Below, piece after piece: positions 17,720 through 26,354 of a stretch of 64,000 nt of DNA (within the stretch, counting starts at the first letter, position 1; every line of letters starts with the position of its first letter). The notes beneath the pieces were generated by a model. It had not been told where the DNA came from. It ran no database searches and worked only from the letters and a program-made list of their open reading frames with translations. The stretch lies in NCBI GenBank assembly GCA_013214355.1, contig JABSSL010000090.1, positions 17,135 to 81,134 of the forward strand. Reading direction: 5' to 3'. Position numbers and translations under genes: made by a program. Source of the DNA: Saprospiraceae bacterium. GTDB lineage: Bacteria > Bacteroidota > Bacteroidia > Chitinophagales > Saprospiraceae.

Positions 17720-18286
17720 CTAGAAATTCTGTAATTCCTTATACACTAAATCTACAGGAAGCCCCATAATGTTGGCGTAAGTTCCTTCAATCTTATTGAT
17801 CTTGCAAAGACCAATCCACTCTTGAATAGCATAAGCTCCAGCCTTGTCGTAGGGTTTATAGGTGTCGATGTAGTATTCAATTTCTGCTTCACTGAGTTCA
17901 TCAAAGAATACGCGCGAATACCCAGCAAATACGCTTTCCTTATCTTTTGAGAGCAGACAAACTCCTGTAACCACGGTATGCATTTGTCCGGATAAGATGG
18001 ACAGGATACTTTTAGCGTCCGCCCGATCTTTGGGTTTACCATAGATGACTCCGGCTTGGATGACGACACTATCGGCTGACAGCAAAATATCATCTCCTTG
18101 CAAGAAATCCTGGCAAGCATTCGCCTTTTTTTTGGCTAGATAAGGTGCTACCTCCATCACCGCCAATTCTTCTGGATAGTCCTCTTCCACATCTTTTGTG
18201 CGGATCGCAAAGGGAATGCCAGCCATTTCCAAAAGCTGCTTTCTGCGAGGAGATTTTGAGGCGAGGATAAGATTTCTTTGTTGCAT
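17720..18286 (-). CDS. maf: Maf-family nucleoside triphosphate pyrophosphatase
   Basis: 188 residues. Hydrolyses dTTP/UTP or modified nucleotides to monophosphate and pyrophosphate, a house-cleaning role also linked to septum formation. The N-terminal LILASKSPRRKQLL (Ser12, Arg14, Arg15) is the phosphate-binding signature; the conserved acid sits in LLSADSVV, followed by GKPKD and the C-terminal GAYAIQEWIG...GLPVDLVYKEL. Last gene of the leftward clp-like/kdsC/ubiA/maf cluster, 10 bases after the ubiA-like gene. Confidence 0.93.
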   Translation of the reverse strand: MQQRNLILASKSPRRKQLLEMAGIPFAIRTKDVEEDYPEELAVMEVAPYLAKKKANACQDFLQGDDILLSADSVVIQAGVIYGKPKDRADAKSILSILSGQMHTVVTGVCLLSKDKESVFAGYSRVFFDELSEAEIEYYIDTYKPYDKAGAYAIQEWIGLCKINKIEGTYANIMGLPVDLVYKELQNF

Positions 18287-18296
18287 GCAAGTACAC

Positions 18297-19217
18297 TTAG
18301 ATTTCCAATAAGAATAAGATCAAGATGCCACTAAGCATCAAGAGCTTTGACCATTGACTGAGCTGGTGAAATTGGCGCTTTTCGCGGGCTTGGACGAGCT
18401 TGTACAATAGTAAGCACATGGGTAGAGACATCACTATCAACACGACCCCAGAAGTTGGCGATTCAAGTTTTTGCCAGAAAAACCAGCCCGAGGCTAACAG
18501 GAAAAGCAGTATGATTACACCAATAACACTAACCACTTGGCGGCAGCGGTTCATGCCCCAAACAATGGGCGCCGTGCGAAATCCTCCACGAGAGTCCCCT
18601 TCAATATCCTCCATGTCTTTGATCAACTCCCGAAAAAGCGTGGTTAGAAAAGCAAAGACCAAGTAGGTAATTAAAATAGCGCCTATCTTTTGATAGGTCC
18701 GTTCAGCAATGGCTAACTCGGCAAAGGCTACTCTTTCCGCAAACCAAATAATGCCCGCTACGCCACTACAATACAAAGCGACTAGGAGGTTTCCCCAGAG
18801 CGGCATGCGCTTCAGCCATCTGGAGTAGACATATAAGCCCGTGCTGGCCAGCGGGAACAAGCCCACGTATCCAGGCTTCTCCACCACAAAGGCCAAGTAC
18901 AGGGATAGCAAGAAACCAATGAGATGAATAACAAAGTAGAGCCAATAAGCCGTTGACAAGTCCATTTCTTTCCCAATGATTACACGCTCGGGCTTATCGA
19001 TTTTATCAATATCTCGATCGTAGATATCATTGATGATATATCCACCGGCACTAAGTAGGATGGTGACGATGCAGAGTAGGAAGAAATGATTTTGATCCAG
19101 AGAGCGCTGAATGTTGTATTGCACAAAACTGGGTAGCAACACCCAATTATAGATCAGTACCTGTGTCAAGGCAACGATCACCAGGTTTGGCCAACGTATT
19201 AAGTTCAATAATGGCAT
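18297..19217 (-). CDS. UbiA-family prenyltransferase
   Basis: 306 residues with about eight membrane helices and both aspartate-rich prenyl-diphosphate motifs: NDIYDRDID (about 63-71) and KDMEDIEGD in the second half. UbiA enzymes transfer polyprenyl groups to aromatic rings or glycerol phosphate. Bacteroidota copies in this gene context are usually labelled geranylgeranylglycerol-phosphate geranylgeranyltransferase-like. The acceptor cannot be determined. It lies between kdsC (66 bases upstream) and maf (10 bases downstream), an association I recall from other Bacteroidota. Confidence 0.85.
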   Translation of the reverse strand: MPLLNLIRWPNLVIVALTQVLIYNWVLLPSFVQYNIQRSLDQNHFFLLCIVTILLSAGGYIINDIYDRDIDKIDKPERVIIGKEMDLSTAYWLYFVIHLIGFLLSLYLAFVVEKPGYVGLFPLASTGLYVYSRWLKRMPLWGNLLVALYCSGVAGIIWFAERVAFAELAIAERTYQKIGAILITYLVFAFLTTLFRELIKDMEDIEGDSRGGFRTAPIVWGMNRCRQVVSVIGVIILLFLLASGWFFWQKLESPTSGVVLIVMSLPMCLLLYKLVQAREKRQFHQLSQWSKLLMLSGILILFLLEI

Positions 19218-19283
19218 GTAGCTCCTTTTACATCACTTGTTCCAAGCCTTTGAACGCTTGGAAAGCTAATGGTGGTAAACTAT

Positions 19284-19808
19284 TCATTCTTCTTCTTCAA
19301 AACCAGATTTAATCGGCCATTTTCCATTCAACTTGAGTACTTTCTCGATCACATCCCGGACGCATCCTGCGCCGCCTTCGTAAGGAGAAATATACTGAGC
19401 TAATTCTATGATCTCTGGTACAGCATTACTAGGGCAAGTAGGAAATCCAACCCGCCGCATCACGGGGTAATCTGGTACATCATCGCCCATATATAGAATA
19501 TGCTCTTCATTCAATTCGTAAGTATAAATCAATTCTTCGTATGCCTCCAACTTGTCTTGATACCCGCTATAGATGTCCATCACGCCTAAAGCCTTAAGCC
19601 GCTTAACCACACCTTCAGATTTTCCACCAGTGATGATAGCTACCTTGTATCCGGCTTTTACCGCCATTTTCAAGGCAAAACCATCCCGGATGCTCATAGT
19701 ACGAATCAACTTACCGTCTTCCAGGACGATCACCTGGCTATTGGTCATTACTCCATCCACATCGAAGATGAAAGTCTTAATACCTCTAAATGTCTCCAAC
19801 TGATTCAT
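19284..19808 (-). CDS. kdsC: KdsC-like HAD phosphatase
   Basis: 174 residues of HAD subfamily III without a cap domain. Motif I is FDVDGVMTN (Asp16, Asp18), motif II/III includes ITGGKSEGVVKRLKALG, and motif IV is YMGDDVPDYPVM. This is the pattern of 3-deoxy-D-manno-octulosonate-8-phosphate phosphatase, which makes KDO for lipid A inner core. The family also contains N-acylneuraminate phosphatases, so the exact sugar is less certain. The start codon is only six bases after the stop of the Clp-like ATPase gene, so it is probably in the same transcript. Confidence 0.85.
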   Translation of the reverse strand: MNQLETFRGIKTFIFDVDGVMTNSQVIVLEDGKLIRTMSIRDGFALKMAVKAGYKVAIITGGKSEGVVKRLKALGVMDIYSGYQDKLEAYEELIYTYELNEEHILYMGDDVPDYPVMRRVGFPTCPSNAVPEIIELAQYISPYEGGAGCVRDVIEKVLKLNGKWPIKSGFEEEE

Positions 19809-19814
19809 AGGTTA

Positions 19815-22800
19815 TTACACTATTTCCTTTAGCTCCAGGGATAAACCGGCGTAGATCAACAACTTGAATTCCTCTGGAGTGATATTTACCGCATTAGAAA
19901 ATCCAGATCTTAAATCTGTCATGGTATTTGAGCCGTCAAAAATACGGATTACTTGATAACTTGCGGTACTAGAAATCGGCCGTTGCTCTTTCTCTATCCA
20001 CATCCGAATGGGGAGAGGGTTCTGATGAGCTACATAGAACAGTTGAATACCTTCCTCTGCCCGGAAGAGATCTACCAGGGAGTAGCCTTCTGCATGAATC
20101 TTTGTTTTGTCTTCATTCATCTCATAATGAATATCCAGCAAGCTAAGCAGGCGTGCATACAATTTGCAGAGGGTAGCCGTCTCCGCTTCCCCTAAGCCCG
20201 TTATGCAGGACTCAAAGTGCATCGTTATCCGCTCGGTCTCTCTTCGCAAAAATCCTTTGCCACATATCAATAGGAAGCAGACCGTTAGATAATTATTGAT
20301 GAATTCCGATTTGAGGTTGTCAAATTGAGCAGTCGCATATTGGTAAGCCTCGCTGATCTCTTGCAGGGCCTCCTTCTGGAAGAGCCGATCTTTGAAATTC
20401 TCTCGAACCCCTTTTGACCAATCTTTTCTAGGTTTTACAGCGGGTTTCAGCCGGAGTGGATTAGCGGGGCTTTCGATAAAATATTTGTCGCTGAAGCCGA
20501 GCATCATGTTCTGAATCAGTTCCTTGGTTTCGCTGACTTTCGTTTTAAAGCCGTAGTACTGCCAATCCAATTGCCCGTCACCGATAATGATCATTGGGTC
20601 TTGACTTGGAGGGAGGTATTTTTCTAGATCATTGATGTCTTGCTCTAGCTTTTCAATTCGATGCAGTAAGTTGGAGTAAAAGCGAACTCCTCCTCCTTCT
20701 TTAGGTAAAGGTGGAAGCCAATCATCATCGATTGATTGTACAAACTCCAGGTTATTGATATCAGGATGAAGATGACCATCCTTGAGATCAATATCAAAAA
20801 GAATTGGATTGCTATTGTAGGAGGAAATTAGCTGTTCAGCAGATAGAGAAGTTAAGTCCCGTTCAATCTGCCGCTTTAGCGCTCTTCCACCCATTCTGGC
20901 GTGAAAACCTCTGTGCGCTACGTATTCTAGGGCAGATTGAGAGATGTTAAGAATGGTAGTTCGGCGTACGAAGCCGTCTCGCTGCAACAACTCCCTGATC
21001 TGTAATTGAGCTATTCCTAATATATGATCCGGTTGGAGTGGATTGAAAAAGACGATCTTCTTGATCCGATTCACAAACTCGGGTCGGAAATGCGCTTCAA
21101 TTGAACGTAAGATGATAGATTCATCCTGTGCCCCCTTCTGGCCAAAACCCAGCTGACGATTGACTTCCTCGGCCCCTAAATTGGAGGTCATAATAATGAT
21201 GATATTACTAAAATCTACGGTCCGGCCTAGGCTATCAGTCAATCGCCCAGCATCTAGGACTTGCAGCAGTAGATCATGAACCTTAGGATGAGCTTTTTCA
21301 ATTTCATCCAATAGCAAAATACCAAAGGTTCGATATCGGATCTCGCTGGTCAGCTGGCCCTCAGGATTGGAATAGTCGCCGATCAGTCGCTGGGCAGCTC
21401 CTTCGTCGATAAACTCATTCATATCGAAGCGAATGAGGTGTTGCTCATTCCCGGTCAGATATTCTGACAGTACTTTTGCTGCATGCGTTTTTCCTACACC
21501 GGTTGGCCCCACAAACAACAGGGAACAAATGGGTTCATTGCTGTTATTGAGCTTAGCCTTGAGCAGATGTACTACATCAGCTAAGGCTTTTACGGCCTTA
21601 GGTTGTCCGACGAGCTCCCGAGCAAAGATTTGATCGATCTCGTTGTCCTCAATGACTGTCCCCGTATCAAAGATCTGCTCACGCAGGCCACTGTAAGCGT
21701 TGAACTCTTCTCTCACTTCAGGGGCGTCTACCTGACCATAGCGATATTTGGCAGCAATTTGTTTCAGTAAATCCATTACACTGCCCGGCAACGGTTTGTT
21801 TTTGAGGTAGTTGCGTTGAATGTCTAGCAGCTGGTGAATGGCCTTGATGGTAATGCTAACTCCGTTCTCAAACTCCAAATGTTTACGCTGCTGTAGGATT
21901 ATCTTCGTTGCGGTTAGTGAATCGGGTTCCCGGACCCTGATCAGTTGGAATAGATCACTGAAGCGACGATCTTGTTCTTGTAAGACCTTCCATTCTTCGG
22001 GGCTGGCGAGAATGATCATCTGCAGTTCCCTTTTTTCCAGATAGGGCTTAAAGACATCTGCCAGCGTCATGTTATTGTTGGCAGATTTTCCGATGCGTAG
22101 GAGTGCCACTGGATTCGTGACAATTAGTTTGTCGCCTTTTTTAGATCGTTCTTCTGGTTTACGAAGGTACTGAATAATAGCCTCCATTCGCTTTTGCCAC
22201 ATCCCAACTATCATCATACCTGAAATAACCCGATTGGGATCAATGTGCCAAAGTCTTTGTGCCCTCCCTTTGCGTTTTTCGTAGTAGTCGCTTAGGTATC
22301 TATAGAGCGTTTCTTGAATTGCCGTAGATTTTCCAACTCCGGGAGGGCCAACGATTGCGAGAGAGGTGTGAGTCTTACGAAAAAGAATCGTGTATAGGTG
22401 ATCTACCAACTCTTCTTGAAAGTAGGCTCGATTTAATTCGCTAGGATAACGTGCATTTAGATCATGCCCAATCTTTTCAATTTCGGTTGCACCGTCAAAT
22501 TCCTCGTGATGACTCAAGCGGGAAAAGAACCAATCATCTTGCCTCCGGTCAAATTTAAAAGGACTTTGTCCTACTCGAATATTGACTGGAATTTTGGTGA
22601 TGAACTCTTTTTTACCCGCAAAATATTGGGAAGCATCAAATTCTTTTCCAAGATCCTGTTTAAAGAGCTTCATCAACTTCTTTACCCGATCTGTTGCTTC
22701 TCGCTGATATTCCTCCGCGCTACGCTTTTCCGTCTTGATCATGAACAGGTAATTGTTCAAAGCAGGAAAACCGATAAAGGTATAATCCTTCAAATTAAAG

Positions 22801-23102
22801 CGGATCATACTAATGTCTCCCTGAATGTATTCTCCGGAAAGAGTGAAAGCAACGGGTAATTTCTGATAGTGAATAATGGGAGAGAACAGATACCAAAGCA
22901 CCCGGTCCATCGTATCGCGGTTAAGGCTAAGACCTTTGAAAGATAGCTTCACCTCCTTTTGGTACTGCGTAATGGCCAAGTTATACCTACGATGGGTGAC
23001 AAAGGGATAAGGGGCAAATAGGGGCCTTAGGTAGTACTGCGGCATGCCGTCTACGACAACGTCTTGAATGAGGGTAGGGAGTTGTATGCTTATGTTGGCC
23101 AT
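19815..23102 (-). CDS. Two-module Clp-type AAA+ ATPase with unusual N- and C-terminal domains (1095 aa)
   Basis: Order: a ~220-residue N-domain unlike ClpA/ClpB N-domains; a D1 module with Walker A GPPGVGKST (252-260) but a Walker B position reading KLIVTNPVALL, without the Asp-Glu pair; a full D2 module with GPTGVGKT (532-539), ILLLDEIEKAHP (595-605), MTSNLG and the sensor-2 segment ARMGGRALKRQI (~735-746). A ~330-residue C-terminal extension starts with a short coiled coil (LLHRIEKLEQDINDLEKYL). Its region 960-1030 (CITGLGEAETATLCKLYARLL...EGYSLVDLFRAEEGIQLF) resembles the PCRF domain of peptide-chain release factors. That suggests an unfoldase with a translation-linked adaptor; this part is inference. 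No IGF/L loop for ClpP docking is obvious. It heads an operon with kdsC and is divergent from another double AAA+ gene. Confidence 0.8.
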   Translation of the reverse strand: MANISIQLPTLIQDVVVDGMPQYYLRPLFAPYPFVTHRRYNLAITQYQKEVKLSFKGLSLNRDTMDRVLWYLFSPIIHYQKLPVAFTLSGEYIQGDISMIRFNLKDYTFIGFPALNNYLFMIKTEKRSAEEYQREATDRVKKLMKLFKQDLGKEFDASQYFAGKKEFITKIPVNIRVGQSPFKFDRRQDDWFFSRLSHHEEFDGATEIEKIGHDLNARYPSELNRAYFQEELVDHLYTILFRKTHTSLAIVGPPGVGKSTAIQETLYRYLSDYYEKRKGRAQRLWHIDPNRVISGMMIVGMWQKRMEAIIQYLRKPEERSKKGDKLIVTNPVALLRIGKSANNNMTLADVFKPYLEKRELQMIILASPEEWKVLQEQDRRFSDLFQLIRVREPDSLTATKIILQQRKHLEFENGVSITIKAIHQLLDIQRNYLKNKPLPGSVMDLLKQIAAKYRYGQVDAPEVREEFNAYSGLREQIFDTGTVIEDNEIDQIFARELVGQPKAVKALADVVHLLKAKLNNSNEPICSLLFVGPTGVGKTHAAKVLSEYLTGNEQHLIRFDMNEFIDEGAAQRLIGDYSNPEGQLTSEIRYRTFGILLLDEIEKAHPKVHDLLLQVLDAGRLTDSLGRTVDFSNIIIIMTSNLGAEEVNRQLGFGQKGAQDESIILRSIEAHFRPEFVNRIKKIVFFNPLQPDHILGIAQLQIRELLQRDGFVRRTTILNISQSALEYVAHRGFHARMGGRALKRQIERDLTSLSAEQLISSYNSNPILFDIDLKDGHLHPDINNLEFVQSIDDDWLPPLPKEGGGVRFYSNLLHRIEKLEQDINDLEKYLPPSQDPMIIIGDGQLDWQYYGFKTKVSETKELIQNMMLGFSDKYFIESPANPLRLKPAVKPRKDWSKGVRENFKDRLFQKEALQEISEAYQYATAQFDNLKSEFINNYLTVCFLLICGKGFLRRETERITMHFESCITGLGEAETATLCKLYARLLSLLDIHYEMNEDKTKIHAEGYSLVDLFRAEEGIQLFYVAHQNPLPIRMWIEKEQRPISSTASYQVIRIFDGSNTMTDLRSGFSNAVNITPEEFKLLIYAGLSLELKEIV

Positions 23103-23270
23103 GGGTATTAGTCGCTTATGTCATGCCGATTCGGAAAATCGATAACAACTAGTAGCGGCGTTCTGCGTTAGTTAAGGTCTTGCTTCCTTCACCATCATAC
23201 AAGCATCCTTGCTAATAGATAAAATCGATTGTTGTTTTCCTAGGGCCTGCGCGCTCTATGTCATTTATTT

Positions 23271-23497
23271 AACCGGGTAGGTGATTCAATTATTTGCACC
23301 TTATATTTTGAAACCCGGTTTGCTTTATCGTTAAAATGTCAGGTTTTTATCATTACTGAAAAAACGGCTTTAAAATACAAGAAAAAACTAAACATTGGTC
23401 ACCTTTCATTGTTTGGCCAATAAGAAATAAAGCAATCAAAGAATAGATAGGTGGTTTTAAGGTGCCTGGGGCTTCAATGCTCTGGCGCCTTTTTTTA
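23271..23497 (+). ncRNA. Candidate structured small RNA ending in an intrinsic terminator
   Basis: Three hairpins follow each other on the + strand. The first is a nested helix: AACCGGGT (23271-23278) with ACCCGGTT (23313-23320), enclosing AGGTG (23279-23283) with CACCT (23297-23301). The second is ATTGGTC (23394-23400) with GGCCAAT (23415-23421). The third is a long terminator stem at 23461-23489 followed by eight T. No open frame explains this structure, no rightward gene lies upstream, and the terminator is directional. The 5' end and promoter are not defined; TATATTTTG at 23302-23310 is close to, but not, a -7 box. Candidate only. Confidence 0.45.
23459..23497 (+). terminator. Strong rightward intrinsic terminator without an upstream gene
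   Basis: GGTGCC (23461-23466) pairs with GGCGCC (23484-23489), continued inward past one bulged T by GGGGC with GCTCT around a TTCAAT loop, then T8. On the opposite strand there is no U tract, so it acts rightward. It would end a short RNA made from this spacer. Confidence 0.75.
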
Positions 23498-23696
23498 TTA
23501 GGGTAGAATTTTGATTCCTTCCTGACGTTTCCGGATTTAAATCCTTCTTTACTTAAACCAGGGCACAAAAAAAAAGGCTTAAGGGTATCTTTTTCAAAAA
23601 AATGTACCAAATTGCGGGCTCCTTCGTATATTTATTAGGCAGCGTTCACGATAGGACTTTTCAGATCATTGTAAACAATAGCTAAGGAGATCAGAT

Positions 23697-26345
23697 ATGG
23701 CAGTTGAGTTCCCTCAATCGGGTACTAAGAACTACAAGTTTAAGGAGTTAAAAGTATACGCTTCTACAGAGTGGCTGGCAGATAACAAAAAGAAATATCG
23801 ACAGGTCTTTGATCGGTATGAAGCCACCTATATCTACGCAGAATTATCTTTCTATAATAAGCTCTTTGATGTTGAAGATTGGGAAATCGAGGTAGAATTG
23901 AGATGCTTCACACTAAAGAAAGGCAAGAAAGAGCTTTGTCTTTTACCCCTCAGAAGAAAAGTTAGCAAATACGATAACATAGTTTACATCCGAGAAGGAT
24001 GGGGCAATAAGACCGAAGGGGCCTTTTGGAAAAAAGGGACTTACTTCTGGGAAGCCTATATCGAAGGAGAAAAAGTAGCCTCCAAATACTTTTACGTTGA
24101 AGATGCGGGGCAACCCGCCACTGCAGAGGTAAATCCCTACTTAGCAGTAGAATCCCTCAAGCTGTATGAAGGACCTTACGATGACTTGATTGAGGAAGAA
24201 CGCACTTACTATAAGGAATTTAGCTGCGAAGAAACACGCTATATATACGTAGAGATCATCCTCCGCAACCTCATGCCGGATAAGTCTTGGCATTGTGAAC
24301 TTTTTACCAAATTCTATAATGATGCTCGGGAATTAAAAGGGCAGGTAATTCGACTGCAGCGGGTAGAGAAGAAGGATAATCTCATTAAGATCACTGCGGG
24401 TTGGGGCTCTAATGTCAAGGGATCTTGGCGGATGGATCGCTATACTGCTGAGGTGGTGTTTATGGATAAATTGTTGGCGGTTATTCCCTTCAAAATAAGC
24501 GAAGATTTCGTAGAGGGAGTCAGTGGTGTACTATTACCGAGCCGTACGACTCCGGTGGTATTAAACCCGGTTGAGGATATTCCGCAAACCTTTGAGGAGT
24601 TGATGTCGAAGATGGATGCGCTCATTGGGTTAAATGCTATCAAAGCTCAAGTCCGAGACCACGCTAAGTACATCCAGTTTCTTCAATTGCGCAAGGAGAA
24701 AGGTTTTGAGGAGAAAGAAGAGATCAATGTACATTCGGTGTTCATAGGTAATCCCGGTACTGGTAAAACGACGGTGGGCAGCATGATGGGGCGGCTGTAC
24801 AAAAAGATGGGACTGCTTAGCAAAGGGCATGTCCATGAAGTGGATAGAGTAGATTTGGTAGGTGAGTACATTGGGCAAACTGCACCGAAGGTAAAAGAAG
24901 CAATCGAAAAGGCTAGGGGAGGAGTGCTTTTTATTGATGAGGCCTATTCCTTGGCTCGATCCAATGATGATTCTAAGGATTTTGGGCGAGAAGTGATCGA
25001 GATACTAGTCAAGGAAATGTCTAATGGTCCTGGTGACCTAGCCGTTATAGTGGCAGGGTACCCGAAGGAAATGAAGAATTTTCTGAACTCTAATCCAGGT
25101 TTAAAGTCTCGCTTCAAACTATACTTCGAGTTTGATGACTATCTACCTCAGGAGTTATCTGAGATTGCAGATTATGCCTGTACGGAAAAAGAGGTTATTC
25201 TAACCCCCGATTCCAAGGCAAGACTGGATGAATACATCCTCAATGCCTATCGAACAAGAGATCGAACTTTTGGAAATGCTCGTTTTGTCTACGATCTAAT
25301 AGAAAAGTCTAAGATATCATTAGGTTTACGGGTGATGGGGCATGAGAATCCTCGCGAATTGGATAAAGAGAATCTATCGTTGATTGAGCTACATGATGTA
25401 GAAAAAGTTCAGCCAAAGGAACGCCGGGAATTACCTAATATTCCGGTGGATGAGCAATTACTAGAGGAGTCCCTTAACGAGCTCAACCGCCTAATCGGCA
25501 TGGCTAGAGTGAAGGCCCAGATCAATGAGATGGTTCGCCTGGTCAGATACTACCGAGAAACTAGTCGGGACGTACTTGGAAGTTTTTACTTGCATACCGT
25601 CTTTATTGGGAATCCAGGTACGGGTAAAACCACCGTGGCTCGTATTCTCACGAAAATATATAAAGCTTTAGGTATTCTAGAGCGTGGCCATATGCTAGAA
25701 ACAGACCGTCAGGGTTTAGTGGCAGGCTTTGTGGGGCAGACGGCGATCAAAACGGCCGAGAAGATTGATGAGGCTATGGGCGGAGTCCTATTCATTGATG
25801 AAGCGTATGCCCTTACCCAGCGATCGATTGGGGCGCATGGTGACTTTGGAGATGAAGCCATTCAGACGCTACTAAAGCGAATGGAAGATCATCGAGGACA
25901 GTTCTTTGTTTTTGTGGCGGGTTATCCGGATAACATGGAGTCTTTCTTGAAAGCCAATCCTGGTTTGAGCTCCCGTTTCGACAAGATCTTGAAGTTTGAC
26001 GATTACGAGCCACAGGAACTGTATCGTATAGCTCTTCTGATGTTTTCCGAAGAACAAATTATTCCTACACCTGAAGCAGAAGAATATTTACAAGAGTATC
26101 TCACCTATACGTATAAGTTTAGGGATAAGTATTTCGGAAATGCGCGTTCAGTAAGATCTATTGTACTTGAAGCCATCAAGGCGCACAATTTACGACTGGC
26201 GGCTCTCTCTCCGGAAGACAGAGATAAGAATCCACCAAATATTCTTACCCTTGAGGATGTGAAGGGCTTGAAAATGGATAAGAGCGATTTTCTATTCAAC
26301 AAAAAATCCATTGGTTTCAGACGCTCAGATGGAGCTACCAATTAA
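23697..26345 (+). CDS. Double CbbX/SpoVK-type AAA+ ATPase with duplicated N-terminal beta domain (882 aa)
   Basis: Two tandem copies of an unfamiliar ~120-residue beta-rich domain come first (about 14-136 and 148-270). Both carry the pattern Y-x-E...N-L/K...W-E/C-E...K-x-DN-I...GWG...G-x-W/F...Y...E. They are followed by two complete CbbX-like AAA+ modules: GNPGTGKTT at 351-359 with VLFIDEAYSLA near 410, and GNPGTGKTT at 638-646 with VLFIDEAYALT near 697. Each has a matching arginine region (NPGLKSRF, NPGLSSRF) and the GNAR sensor-2 motif. Two modules in one chain is like SpoVK/Ycf46-type remodelling ATPases. The partner may be the divergent Clp-type ATPase. No signal peptide, so cytoplasmic. 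It ends nine bases from the stop of the convergent mltG. Confidence 0.85.
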   Translation: MAVEFPQSGTKNYKFKELKVYASTEWLADNKKKYRQVFDRYEATYIYAELSFYNKLFDVEDWEIEVELRCFTLKKGKKELCLLPLRRKVSKYDNIVYIREGWGNKTEGAFWKKGTYFWEAYIEGEKVASKYFYVEDAGQPATAEVNPYLAVESLKLYEGPYDDLIEEERTYYKEFSCEETRYIYVEIILRNLMPDKSWHCELFTKFYNDARELKGQVIRLQRVEKKDNLIKITAGWGSNVKGSWRMDRYTAEVVFMDKLLAVIPFKISEDFVEGVSGVLLPSRTTPVVLNPVEDIPQTFEELMSKMDALIGLNAIKAQVRDHAKYIQFLQLRKEKGFEEKEEINVHSVFIGNPGTGKTTVGSMMGRLYKKMGLLSKGHVHEVDRVDLVGEYIGQTAPKVKEAIEKARGGVLFIDEAYSLARSNDDSKDFGREVIEILVKEMSNGPGDLAVIVAGYPKEMKNFLNSNPGLKSRFKLYFEFDDYLPQELSEIADYACTEKEVILTPDSKARLDEYILNAYRTRDRTFGNARFVYDLIEKSKISLGLRVMGHENPRELDKENLSLIELHDVEKVQPKERRELPNIPVDEQLLEESLNELNRLIGMARVKAQINEMVRLVRYYRETSRDVLGSFYLHTVFIGNPGTGKTTVARILTKIYKALGILERGHMLETDRQGLVAGFVGQTAIKTAEKIDEAMGGVLFIDEAYALTQRSIGAHGDFGDEAIQTLLKRMEDHRGQFFVFVAGYPDNMESFLKANPGLSSRFDKILKFDDYEPQELYRIALLMFSEEQIIPTPEAEEYLQEYLTYTYKFRDKYFGNARSVRSIVLEAIKAHNLRLAALSPEDRDKNPPNILTLEDVKGLKMDKSDFLFNKKSIGFRRSDGATN

Positions 26346-26354
26346 TAGCCAACC

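Larger units (their letters stand above)
23103..23696. other. 594-base spacer between two divergent AAA+ genes
   Basis: No protein gene is supported. The region carries promoters for both flanking genes plus a rightward structured segment (23271-23497) that I list separately as a candidate RNA. The part 23500-23690 is A/T-rich without clear structure. Confidence 0.6.

Noticed and set aside
23353..23610. Leftward 85-codon open frame in the spacer between the AAA+ genes
   Set aside because: It runs through the strong terminator hairpin, has no protein features and lacks a start context; the RNA explanation fits better.
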